Shown here piece by piece: positions 16,444-24,532 of a stretch of DNA of 64,000 nt. Under the pieces are notes generated by a model. That model saw only the letters and a list, made by a program, of their open reading frames with translations. It had not been told where the DNA came from and searched no databases. Position 1 is the first letter of the stretch. Every line of letters begins with the position of its first letter. This DNA is from Variovorax dokdonensis (lineage in GTDB: Bacteria; Pseudomonadota; Gammaproteobacteria; Burkholderiales; Burkholderiaceae_C): assembly GCF_030316895.1 (NCBI RefSeq), contig NZ_JASZYV010000005.1, positions 186,001 through 250,000 on the forward strand, written 5' to 3'. Position numbers and translations under genes: made by a program.

Positions 16444-17281
16444 GATCGAGGCCCATCGCTGGCAGGCCGAGCCGGCGGCACCGCCTCGCGCCATCGTGCA
16501 GATCGCGCACGGCATGGGCGAGCATTCGCTGCGCTACCGCGAGTTGGCCGAAGCGCTGGTGAGCCAATGCGCCTGCGTGGTCTTCGCCAACGAACATCGG
16601 GGTCACGGTGAGGGCGCCGCCGCGCGCGAAGAACTGGGCCGCTTCGGTCCTCGCGGCTTTGCCGCTCTGGTGGACGACATGGCGCAGCTGAGCCGCCATG
16701 CGCAGGCCCAGCAGCCTGGCGTTCCGCTGATCCTGCTGGGCCACAGCATGGGCTCGTTTGCGGTGCAGTACTACCTGGTGGAGCACGCATCGCTGCTGTC
16801 TGGCGCGGTCATGTCGGGCACCACGGCGCTGGATCTGCTCGGCGCCGGGCTGCAGGCGGGCTTCCGGCTCGAAGACATGAACGCCGCGCTGCCGAACGTG
16901 CGCACGCCCTTCGACTGGCTCAGCCGCGATCCGGCCCAGGTGGATGCCTACATCGCCGATCCACTGTGCGGGTTCACGGTCGACGAGCAGGGCATGGGCT
17001 CGATGTTCGCGGGGCTGGCTTCGCTCACACCCGACGCGATGCGCGGACGCATTCCGACCGGCTTGCCCATGTACCTGTTCATCGGCGACCAGGACCCGGT
17101 GAGCAACAAGGGCGAATGGTTCGAGCCGCTGGTGCGGCGCTACCGCGAGGCCGGGCTGACCGATGTGTCCAGCCACGTCTTCGGCGGCGCACGGCACGAA
17201 ACCCTCAACGAGACCAACCGCGCCGAGGTTTTCGCGGTGCTGATCGCTTGGCTGCAGAGGGTGCTGGCCGCGCGCGCCTGA
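16388..17281 (+). CDS. Alpha/beta hydrolase, monoacylglycerol-lipase-like
   Basis: A 297-residue serine hydrolase of the Hydrolase_4 (lysophospholipase/monoglyceride lipase) group. The oxyanion block IVQIAHGMGEHS precedes the nucleophile Ser120 in GHSMGS; the acid is probably in FIGDQDPVS, and His270 in GGARHETLNE completes the triad. No signal peptide, so cytoplasmic hydrolysis of a lipid ester is likely. An AAGGA lies ahead of the ATG. Its 5' end overlaps the DUF2127 gene by 56 bases, an unusually long overlap that suggests coupled translation. Confidence 0.88.
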   Translation: MTTGIARTDFKLTAPDGHEIEAHRWQAEPAAPPRAIVQIAHGMGEHSLRYRELAEALVSQCACVVFANEHRGHGEGAAAREELGRFGPRGFAALVDDMAQLSRHAQAQQPGVPLILLGHSMGSFAVQYYLVEHASLLSGAVMSGTTALDLLGAGLQAGFRLEDMNAALPNVRTPFDWLSRDPAQVDAYIADPLCGFTVDEQGMGSMFAGLASLTPDAMRGRIPTGLPMYLFIGDQDPVSNKGEWFEPLVRRYREAGLTDVSSHVFGGARHETLNETNRAEVFAVLIAWLQRVLAARA

Positions 17282-17285
17282 TCGA

Positions 17286-17945
17286 TCAGCCGGGCTGCTT
17301 GACCACCCGCAGGTAGGGCTTGGGTGCCTTCCAGCCGTCGGGGAACAGCGCCTTTGCGTCGTCGTCGGACACCGATCCGGCGATGATCACATCGTCCCCA
17401 TGCTTCCAGTTGGCAGGCGTCGCCACCTTGTGCGATGCGGTGAGCTGGATGGAATCGAGCGCCCGCAGGATCTCGTCGAAGTTGCGGCCGGTGGTCATCG
17501 GGTAGGTCATCATCAGCTTGATCTTCTTGTCGGGCCCGATGATGAACACGGTGCGCACCGTGGCGTTGGTGGCGGCGGTGCGGCCATCCGACGTGCCCGG
17601 CTCATCGGCCGGCAGCATGTTGTAGAGCTTGGCCACGACCAGGTCGGTGTCGCCGATCATGGGGTACTTGGGGCGATGGCCCTGCGTCTCCTCGATGTCG
17701 GTGGCCCAGCGGTCGTGCGCGTCGACCGGGTCGATCGACAGGCCGATCAGCTTGGTGTTGCGGCGGGTGAACTCCGGCTCGATCTTCGCCATGTAGCCGA
17801 GTTCGGTGGTGCAGACCGGCGTGAAGTCCTTGGGGTGCGAGAAGAGCACCACCCACTTGTCGCCGATCCAGTCATGGAACTGGATGCGACCCTGCGTGGT
17901 GTTGGCGCTGAAGTCCGGGGTGATGTCGTTGATGCGCAGTGACAA
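17286..17945 (-). CDS. 1-Cys peroxiredoxin (Prx6 type)
   Basis: A 219-residue thiol peroxidase. The peroxidatic residue is Cys45 in FTPVCTTELG, and the extended C-terminal dimerisation arm gives the normal Prx6 length. No conserved resolving Cys is seen. The gene begins with TTG: a GGAGG about 8 bases upstream supports this start, and the resulting N-terminus SLRINDITPDF is the usual family start. It should reduce peroxides in the cytoplasm. The gene converges on the hydrolase gene with a four-base gap; the palindrome CTGATCGATCAG covers both stop codons. Confidence 0.92.
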   Translation of the reverse strand: MSLRINDITPDFSANTTQGRIQFHDWIGDKWVVLFSHPKDFTPVCTTELGYMAKIEPEFTRRNTKLIGLSIDPVDAHDRWATDIEETQGHRPKYPMIGDTDLVVAKLYNMLPADEPGTSDGRTAATNATVRTVFIIGPDKKIKLMMTYPMTTGRNFDEILRALDSIQLTASHKVATPANWKHGDDVIIAGSVSDDDAKALFPDGWKAPKPYLRVVKQPG

Positions 17946-18054
17946 GGGACGCCTCCATCATGGTTTCGGGATTGGCAGTACACCACCATCGGCATGGCAG
18001 TGGCAACCATATCGATACAGCCACCGGCTATTAGCGGCGGGCCGTTCGTCGCCG

Positions 18055-19305
18055 CTACTTGTAGCTGCGCGCGTCCTCGATCACCTTGCCATCGTTGGGC
18101 AGCGTGCCCGGTTCGACGATGACGACTTCGCCGCGCAGCTTGGTCACCTCGCGGATCGCGTCCGCCGCACGTTCTGCCAAGCCCTCGGGCGCGCCCGCGC
18201 ATTCGAGCTTGAGCGTCATGCGGTCCTGCGCCATCTCGCCTTCCACCACGAGGCGTGCGCGAAGCACGTCGGGGAACTGCCGAACCACCTGCGCGACCTG
18301 GCCGGGGTGCACGAACATGCCGCGAACCTTGGTGGTCTGGTCGGCGCGGCCCATCCATCCCTTGATGCGGGCATTGGTGCGGCCGGTGGGGCAGGTGCCG
18401 GGCAGGATGGCCGACAGGTCGCCGGTGCCGAAACGTACCAGCGGATAGTCCTGGTTGAAGAGCGTGGTCACCACCACTTCGCCCACTTCGCCTTCGGGCA
18501 CCGGGTCGCCGGTGCCGGGGCGCACGATTTCCACCAGCACGCCTTCATCGATGACCAGGCCTTCACGCGCCTCGGTTTCGTAGGCGATGAGGCCCACGTC
18601 CGCGGTGGCGTAGCACTGCATCGCCTGCACGCCGCGTTCGGCGAGCCAATCTCGCAGGCTGGGCGGAAAGGCTTCGCCGGAGACGAGCGCCTTGCTCATG
18701 CACGAGATGTCGATCTGCTTCTCGGCCGCCTTCTCGATCAGGATCTTGAGGAAGCTTGGCGTGCCCGAATAGGCCTGTGGCCGCAGTTCGGCAATGGCGT
18801 CGAGCTGTTGCTCCGTCTGGCCCGTTCCGCCGGCGAACACGGTGCAGCCCAATGCGTGCGCGCCTGTCTCCATGATCGAGCCGGCGGGCGTCATGTGATA
18901 GCTGAAGGTGTTGTGCACCATCTCGCCCGCGCGGATGCCGGCGGCGAAGAGTGCGCGTGCCGTGCGCCAATAGTCCGGCGCGATGCCTTCGGGCTCGTAG
19001 ATCGTTCCCGGGCTTGCGAACACGCGCCGCATGGCCGCGCCAGAACGGATGGCCGAGAAGCCGCCGAATGGGTCGGCCGGGCGCGTCGCCTTCTGCAAGT
19101 CCAGCAGTTCCGACTTGCGCGTGACCGGCAGTCGCGCGAGAGCCTCGCGCGACGTGATCGCCGCCGCGTCCACGCCGTCGAAGATGCGGGCAAACGCCGG
19201 CGCCGAGCGCTGCGCATGCGCGATCTGCAGCGCCAGCCGCGCCACCTGCGCACGTTCCCGCTCCTGCGGTTCCCGCGTTTCCAATGCGTCGTAGTACAGG
19301 CTCAT
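18055..19305 (-). CDS. Phenylacetate-CoA ligase-like AMP-forming enzyme
   Basis: A 416-residue member of the PaaK-type adenylate-forming family. The middle contains YSGTPSFLKILIEKA and, near residue 185, the Cys-Tyr-Ala-Thr-Ala-Asp-Val-Gly stretch; later TGDLSAILPGTC and a PaaK-type C-terminal domain with MFVHPGQVAQVVRQFP. It would activate an aromatic or related carboxylic acid to its CoA thioester. It lies 62 bases after livF on the same strand and so probably belongs to the Liv-type uptake cluster. True PaaK is about 430-440 residues, so this is slightly short and may act on another acid. Confidence 0.85.
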   Translation of the reverse strand: MSLYYDALETREPQERERAQVARLALQIAHAQRSAPAFARIFDGVDAAAITSREALARLPVTRKSELLDLQKATRPADPFGGFSAIRSGAAMRRVFASPGTIYEPEGIAPDYWRTARALFAAGIRAGEMVHNTFSYHMTPAGSIMETGAHALGCTVFAGGTGQTEQQLDAIAELRPQAYSGTPSFLKILIEKAAEKQIDISCMSKALVSGEAFPPSLRDWLAERGVQAMQCYATADVGLIAYETEAREGLVIDEGVLVEIVRPGTGDPVPEGEVGEVVVTTLFNQDYPLVRFGTGDLSAILPGTCPTGRTNARIKGWMGRADQTTKVRGMFVHPGQVAQVVRQFPDVLRARLVVEGEMAQDRMTLKLECAGAPEGLAERAADAIREVTKLRGEVVIVEPGTLPNDGKVIEDARSYK

Positions 19306-19367
19306 GAAATGCCCAAGAAAAGAAAAGTCCGGTCAACCATTCGCGTGAAGCACGGTGGCCAGTGGCG

Positions 19368-20180
19368 CTAGGCCAGCCAGCGCTTGCGCCGCTTGTAGCT
19401 CTTGACGTCGCGAAAGCTCTTGCGGTCGCCACCGCCCATGCCCAGGTAGAACTCCTTGACGTCCTCGTTCTCGCGCAGGCCCTCGGCCGGTCCGTCCATC
19501 ACGACGCGGCCGTTTTCGAGGATGTAGCCGTAGTCGGCATAGCGCAGCGCCATGCTGGTGTTCTGCTCGGCGAGCAGGAAGGTGACGCGCTCCTTCTCGT
19601 TGAGGTCCTTCACGATGGCGAAGACCTCGTCGACGATCTGCGGCGCCAGCCCCATCGACGGCTCGTCGAGCAGCACCATGCTGGGATTGGCCATCAGGGC
19701 GCGGCCGATGGCGCACATCTGCTGCTCGCCGCCCGAGGTGTAGGCGGCCTGGCTGGTGCGCCGGGTCTTCAATCGCGGGAAGTAGGCGTAGACCTTCTCC
19801 AGGTTGGCCGCCACTTCGCCGCGATCGCTGCGGGTGTATGCACCGGTCATCAGGTTTTCCTCGATGGTCAGGTGGGCGAAGCAGTGACGCCCCTCCATCA
19901 CCTGAACCACCCCGCGGCGCACCAGATCGGCCGGCGAGAGGTTCTCGATCCGCTCGCCGCGCAGCTCGATGCTGCCCTTGGTGACTTCGCCCCGCTCGCC
20001 CTTGAGCAGGTTGGAAATGGCGCGCAGCGTGGTGGTCTTGCCGGCGCCATTGCCGCCCAGGAGCGCGACGATGCGGCCCTCGGGCACCTGCAGCGAAACG
20101 CCCTTGAGCACGAGGATCACGTGGTTGTAGATGACCTCGATGCCATTGACGTTCAGGACGATGTCGGGGCTGCTGCTCAT
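19368..20180 (-). CDS. livF: Branched-chain-type ABC transporter ATP-binding protein (LivF)
   Basis: A 270-residue ATPase with Walker A GGNGAGKTT (residues 42-50), Walker B VLLDEPSMGLAP (about 169-180), and a signature reading TSGGEQQ instead of LSGGEQQ. The C-terminus carries a basic tail (KSFRDVKSYKRRKRW) not seen in E. coli LivF (237 residues). With LivG it should energise import through LivHM. It starts 9 bases after the binding-protein gene ends. Confidence 0.9.
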   Translation of the reverse strand: MSSSPDIVLNVNGIEVIYNHVILVLKGVSLQVPEGRIVALLGGNGAGKTTTLRAISNLLKGERGEVTKGSIELRGERIENLSPADLVRRGVVQVMEGRHCFAHLTIEENLMTGAYTRSDRGEVAANLEKVYAYFPRLKTRRTSQAAYTSGGEQQMCAIGRALMANPSMVLLDEPSMGLAPQIVDEVFAIVKDLNEKERVTFLLAEQNTSMALRYADYGYILENGRVVMDGPAEGLRENEDVKEFYLGMGGGDRKSFRDVKSYKRRKRWLA

Positions 20181-20189
20181 GGCCGTGCC

Positions 20190-21515
20190 TCAGCTCCCGC
20201 AGTCTTCAGCCGAACGGCGGGTGATCTTCTTCTCGCCCGCGTACTTGTCGGCCGCGGCCTTGACCATCGGCTTGAGCAGCGAGTCGTCGGCCTGGTACCA
20301 GTCGGACATCTCGCCCCACTTGGCGCCGTCCCAGGTGTGGATGCGCGCCCAGGTCGAGCCCATGTGGTCCTGGCACGAGGTGCTGATCGGGCGCAGTACG
20401 CCGGCGAAGCCCAGCGCGTCGAGCTTCTTCTGGTCGAGCGCGAGGTTCTCCATGCCCCAGCGCACCTGCTCGCCGGTCATGACCTTGCCCTTGCCGAAGC
20501 GCTCCTGGGCGCGCTTGACGGCCTCGATCGTCAGCATCTGGATGATGACGCCGCGGGTGTAGAGCACCTGGCCCACCTCGTCGCGCGGCCCGGTGCCCTG
20601 GCCCTTGTCGTGCACGTTCTTCAGGATGTCCTGGATCACCTTGGGCTGCGTGCCGGCGGTGTTGAGCGCCAGTGCGTGGTAGCCCTTGGCGTTGGCGCCC
20701 ACGTCCTTCACGTCAGGCTCGGCGCCGGCCCACCACACGCCATACATCTTGTCGCGCGGGTAGCCCGTGGCCACGGCTTCCTTCAAGGCGGTGGAGTTCA
20801 TCACGCCCCAGCCCCACAGCATCACGTAGTCCGGACGCTGCTGGCGCACCTGCAGCCAGGCCGACTTCTGCTCCACGCCCGGCGCCGTCACCGGGATCAG
20901 CGACAGCTCGAAGCCATGCAGCTTGGCGCGTTCCTGCAGCAGCGGAATCGGCTCCTTGCCGAAAGGCGAATCGTGATAGACCAGCGCGATCTTCTTGCCC
21001 TTGAGCTTGTCGAGGCCGCCTTCGCGCTTGGCGATGTGCTGCACGAGGATGTCGGCGCCTGTCCAGTAGCTGCCCATGAGCGGGAAGTTCCACTTGAACA
21101 CATTGCCGTCCTGGCTGGCCGACAGGCCGTAGCCCAGCGTGATCAGCGGGATCTTGTCGCTCGGCGCCTTGTCGGTCAGTGCGAAGGTGATGCCGGTGGA
21201 CTGGGGGTCGAAGACGGCCACGCCGGGGCGGCTCTTGAGGCGCTCGTAGCACTCCACGCCCTTGTCCGTCGCGTAGCCCGTCTCGCATTCCTCGAACGCG
21301 ATCTTCACGCCGTTGATGCCGCCCTGGCTGTTGACCAGCTTGATGTAGTCCTGCTTGCCGTTGGCCCAGGGCGTGCCGTTCGGTGCGTAGGGGCCGGTGC
21401 GATAGACCAGCAGCGGGAAGAACTGCTCCTTGGTGTCCTGCGCGACCGCCGGCGTCAGCGTGCCGGCCAGCGCCGCGGCCGCGGCAAAAGCAATGGCGAG
21501 AGATTTCATCTTCAC
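20190..21515 (-). CDS. Branched-chain-type ABC transporter substrate-binding protein
   Basis: A 441-residue periplasmic binding protein of the Peripla_BP_6 family, larger than E. coli LivJ. The signal peptide ends at AVA-Q, and the mature part opens DTKEQFFPLLVYRTGPYAPN, followed by VNSQGGINGVKIAFEECETG. The start is set at GTG 21515 because AAGGAG sits at proper distance; the next in-frame ATG (21509) is two codons later. It should bind the ligand of the LivFGHM importer. Since two acyl-CoA ligase genes flank the cluster, an aromatic or fatty carboxylate is more likely than leucine. Confidence 0.88.
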   Translation of the reverse strand: MKMKSLAIAFAAAAALAGTLTPAVAQDTKEQFFPLLVYRTGPYAPNGTPWANGKQDYIKLVNSQGGINGVKIAFEECETGYATDKGVECYERLKSRPGVAVFDPQSTGITFALTDKAPSDKIPLITLGYGLSASQDGNVFKWNFPLMGSYWTGADILVQHIAKREGGLDKLKGKKIALVYHDSPFGKEPIPLLQERAKLHGFELSLIPVTAPGVEQKSAWLQVRQQRPDYVMLWGWGVMNSTALKEAVATGYPRDKMYGVWWAGAEPDVKDVGANAKGYHALALNTAGTQPKVIQDILKNVHDKGQGTGPRDEVGQVLYTRGVIIQMLTIEAVKRAQERFGKGKVMTGEQVRWGMENLALDQKKLDALGFAGVLRPISTSCQDHMGSTWARIHTWDGAKWGEMSDWYQADDSLLKPMVKAAADKYAGEKKITRRSAEDCGS

Positions 21516-21601
21516 GTTTGTCTCCTTATAGATTTCACTCAAACAGCCAACGAAACCAAACTGCAGCTGCACCCGGCGAGCGCAGCGAAGCCCCTTCGCG
21601 A

Positions 21602-21654
21602 ACACCCGCGAAACCGGCTTCGCCGGGCCGCAGGGTGTGCCCCCTTCGAGGGGG
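21602..21654. repeat. Intergenic palindromic element (REP-like)
   Basis: Between livM and the binding-protein gene lie nested dyads: ACACCC/GGGTGT (21602-21607 and 21633-21638) enclosing CCGGC-TTC-GCCGG (21614-21626), then CCCCCT-TCG-AGGGGG (21640-21654). Further short stems flank it between 21565 and 21680. The composition resembles repeated intergenic elements of Comamonadaceae. I found no second copy in this window. Confidence 0.55.
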
Positions 21655-21696
21655 TAGGCGGACCTGCGAAGCAGGGTAGCCTGGGGGTGTTCATCT

Positions 21697-22761
21697 CTAG
21701 TGCGGGAACGGCCACAGTCGCAGCTTCTCCTTGAATGTCGACCACAGCCGCGCCAGTCCGTGCGGCTCCACGATCAGGAAGAACACGATCAGCGCGCCGA
21801 ACACCATGAACTCCAGGTGCGAGGCCAGCGCGGTCGAGATCGACAGGCCGAACCAGCCCGGCACCTGATTGAGGAAGATGGGCAGCAGCACGATGAAGGC
21901 CGCCCCGAAGATGCTGCCCATGATCGAGCCCAGCCCGCCGATGATCACCATGAACAGCAGCTGGAACGATCGGTCGATGCTGAAGGCGGCCGGCTCCCAT
22001 GCGCCCAGGTGGATGAAGCCCCACAGCGCGCCGGCCACACCGACGATGAAGCTGCTGACCGCGAACGCCGACAGCTTGGCGTATACCGGCCGGATGCCAA
22101 TCACCGCGGCGGCCACGTCCATGTCCCGGATCGCCATCCACTCGCGCCCGATCGCGCCGCGCACCAGGTTCTTGGTCAGCAGGCCGAACACCGCGAGGAA
22201 ACTCAGGCACAGCAGGTACTTCTGCACCGGCGTCTCGATCGGCATGCCGAGCACGGACAGGCCCGCCACGCTGACCGAGCCCGATGCGGAGTTGTTGGTG
22301 AACCAGTTGATGCGAAGGAAAGCCCAGTCGGTGAAGAACTGGGCCGCCAGCGTCGCCACCGCCAGGTACAGGCCCTTGATGCGCAGGCTCGGAATGCCGA
22401 ACAGAACCCCCACCAGCGTGGCCATCAGGCCGCCGAGCAGCAGCGACAGGATGAGCGGCATGCCGTCGATGCGCACATGGAAGTTGTAGGCCGCATAGGC
22501 GCCCACCGCCATGAAGGCGCCGGTGCCCAGCGAGATCTGTCCGCAATAGCCCACCAGCACGTTCAGGCCCAGGGCGGCCAGCGAAAGAATCAGGAAGGGC
22601 GTGAGGATGGCGCGCAGGAAGTATTCGGACGACAGCGCCGGCACGACGGCGAAGGCCAGCACCAGCAGCGCGATGATGGCGATGCGGTCCTGCAGGATCG
22701 GGAAGATCTGCAGGTCTGCGGCGTACGTCGTCTTGAACTGACCGTTTTCTCTGTACAGCAT
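21697..22761 (-). CDS. livM: Branched-chain-type ABC transporter permease (LivM)
   Basis: A 354-residue permease with about nine hydrophobic segments. The stretches LGLNVLVGYCGQISLGTGAF and FGIPSLRIKGLYLAVATLAA are diagnostic of LivM. The chosen ATG gives the N-terminus MLYRENGQFKTTYAADLQIF; the frame stays open upstream only as an overlap with livH. It lies two bases after the livH stop, so the two permease halves are coupled. It pairs with LivH as the importer channel. Confidence 0.92.
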   Translation of the reverse strand: MLYRENGQFKTTYAADLQIFPILQDRIAIIALLVLAFAVVPALSSEYFLRAILTPFLILSLAALGLNVLVGYCGQISLGTGAFMAVGAYAAYNFHVRIDGMPLILSLLLGGLMATLVGVLFGIPSLRIKGLYLAVATLAAQFFTDWAFLRINWFTNNSASGSVSVAGLSVLGMPIETPVQKYLLCLSFLAVFGLLTKNLVRGAIGREWMAIRDMDVAAAVIGIRPVYAKLSAFAVSSFIVGVAGALWGFIHLGAWEPAAFSIDRSFQLLFMVIIGGLGSIMGSIFGAAFIVLLPIFLNQVPGWFGLSISTALASHLEFMVFGALIVFFLIVEPHGLARLWSTFKEKLRLWPFPH

Positions 22762-22763
22762 GC

Positions 22764-23693
22764 TCAGACCCGATCGATGATCTTCTCGCCGAACAGCCCC
22801 TGTGGCCGCACGAGGAGGAACAAGAGCGCCAGGACATAGGCGAACCAGATCTCGATCCCGCCGCCGAGCAGCGGGCCGATGTAGATCTCCGACAGCTTCT
22901 CGCCCACACCGATGAGCAGGCCGCCGATGATGGCGCCCGGCACCGAGGTGAGGCCGCCCAGGATCACCACCGGCAGCGCCTTCAAGGCCACCAGCGACAG
23001 CGAGAACTGCACGCCGAGCTTCGATCCCCAGATGATTCCGGCCACCAGCGCGACGAAGCCCGCCACCGACCACACGATCACCCAGATGCGCGACAGCGGA
23101 ATGCCGATCGACTGCGCAGCCTGGTGATCGTCGGCCACCGCGCGCAACGCGCGGCCGGTGGCCGTCTTCTGGAAGAACAGCGCCAGCAGCAGCACCAGCG
23201 CGGCGGCCACCACCGCGGCAATCAAGTCTTCCTGCGACAGGAGCAGGCCGCCCTGGAAGGTGTCCTGCATCACCAGCAACGGCTCCTTCGGCATGCCGAC
23301 GTTGATGGTGTAGATGTCGTTGCCGAACAGCGTCTGGCCTGCGCCGTCGAGGAAGTAGGTGATGCCCAGCGTGGCCATCAGCAGCGTGATACCTTCCTGG
23401 TTGACCAGCCGCGACAGCACCAGCCGCTCGATGATCCAGGCCACCGCCACCATCAGCACCATCGCGGTGGCGAAGGCCAGCACGTTGGCCAGGATCAGGT
23501 TGTCGAAGCCGAACCACTTGGGATACCACTCGGCAAAGCGCGCCATCGCCAGTGCCGCCAGCAGCACCATCGCGCCCTGCGCGAAATTGAAGACGCCCGA
23601 CGCCTTGTAGATCAGCACGAAGCCCAGTGCGATCAATGAATACAGCATGCCCACCATGAGGCCGCCGAAAAGGGTTTCGAGGAAAAAGCCCAT
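22764..23693 (-). CDS. livH: Branched-chain-type ABC transporter permease (LivH)
   Basis: A 309-residue permease, the same length as E. coli LivH. Its N-terminus MGFFLETLFGGLMVGMLYSL leads to the family block VLIYKASGVFNFAQGAMVLL, and a later KLGVQFSLSLVALKALPVVI with GLTSVPGAIIGGLLIGV. The start overlaps the livG stop by one base (TGATG) and the stop is two bases from livM. Confidence 0.93.
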   Translation of the reverse strand: MGFFLETLFGGLMVGMLYSLIALGFVLIYKASGVFNFAQGAMVLLAALAMARFAEWYPKWFGFDNLILANVLAFATAMVLMVAVAWIIERLVLSRLVNQEGITLLMATLGITYFLDGAGQTLFGNDIYTINVGMPKEPLLVMQDTFQGGLLLSQEDLIAAVVAAALVLLLALFFQKTATGRALRAVADDHQAAQSIGIPLSRIWVIVWSVAGFVALVAGIIWGSKLGVQFSLSLVALKALPVVILGGLTSVPGAIIGGLLIGVGEKLSEIYIGPLLGGGIEIWFAYVLALLFLLVRPQGLFGEKIIDRV

Positions 23694-24532
23694 CAGTGCT
23701 CCGCTCCCAGGTATGCCGAAATCACTTCGGGGTTGTTCCGGACCTCGTCCGGCGTGCCGTCGCCGATCTTCTTGCCGTAGTCGAGCACCACGACGCGGTC
23801 GCTGATGTCCATCACCACGCCCATGTCGTGCTCGATCAGCACGATGGTGGTGCCGAACTCGTCATTCACGTCGAGCACGAAGCGGCTCATGTCCTGCTTC
23901 TCTTCGACGTTCATGCCGGCCATCGGCTCGTCCAGCAGCAGCACCTGCGGCTCCATGGCCAGGGCGCGGCCGAGGTCGACGCGCTTTTGCAGGCCATAGG
24001 GCAGGCGTCCGACGGGCGTCTTGCGCCAGGCCTGGATCTCCAGGAAGTCGATGATGTGCTCGACGAACTCGCGGTGGCGCAGTTCTTCGCGCTGGGCCGG
24101 GCCCCAGCGCAGCGCCTGCGCCAGGATGCCGCTCTTCATCTTCAGGTTGCGCCCGCTCATGATGTTGTCGAGCACGCTCATGCCCTTGAACAGGGCCAGG
24201 TTCTGGAATGTGCGTGCCACACCCATCTCGGCCACCTGGCGCGAGTTCATGTGCTTGAAGGTCTTGCCGCGGAAGGTGATCGAGCCCTGCTGCGGCGAGT
24301 ACACGCCGTTGATGCAGTTGAGCATCGAGCTCTTGCCTGCGCCGTTGGGGCCGATGATGGCGCGCACCTCGTGCTCGCGCACGTCGAAGCTGATGTCGGT
24401 CAGCGCCTTCACGCCCCCGAAGCCCAGCGAGATGTTCTTCACCTCGAGGATGGGTTCGCCGATGCGCCGCGCCGGGCGCGATGAACCTTCGTCCTGCGCG
24501 GTGGCCTGCAGCGGTAGATCCATGGCGTTCAT
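23693..24532 (-). CDS. livG: Branched-chain-type ABC transporter ATP-binding protein (LivG)
   Basis: A 279-residue ATPase with a 25-residue polar N-terminal extension. Walker A is GPNGAGKSS (residues 61-69), the LivG-specific VARTFQNLALFKGMSVLDNI follows, the signature is LPYGLQKRVDLGRAL and Walker B is VLLLDEPMAGMN. Its ATG overlaps the end of the upstream CoA ligase gene by four bases and its end overlaps livH by one, giving a tightly coupled operon. Confidence 0.93.
   Translation of the reverse strand: MNAMDLPLQATAQDEGSSRPARRIGEPILEVKNISLGFGGVKALTDISFDVREHEVRAIIGPNGAGKSSMLNCINGVYSPQQGSITFRGKTFKHMNSRQVAEMGVARTFQNLALFKGMSVLDNIMSGRNLKMKSGILAQALRWGPAQREELRHREFVEHIIDFLEIQAWRKTPVGRLPYGLQKRVDLGRALAMEPQVLLLDEPMAGMNVEEKQDMSRFVLDVNDEFGTTIVLIEHDMGVVMDISDRVVVLDYGKKIGDGTPDEVRNNPEVISAYLGAEH

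Noticed and set aside
21697..23529. A 610-codon LivM reading frame starting inside livH
   Set aside because: The extra N-terminal part lies out of frame over livH and has no LivM similarity; the ATG at 22761 fits the family and spacing.
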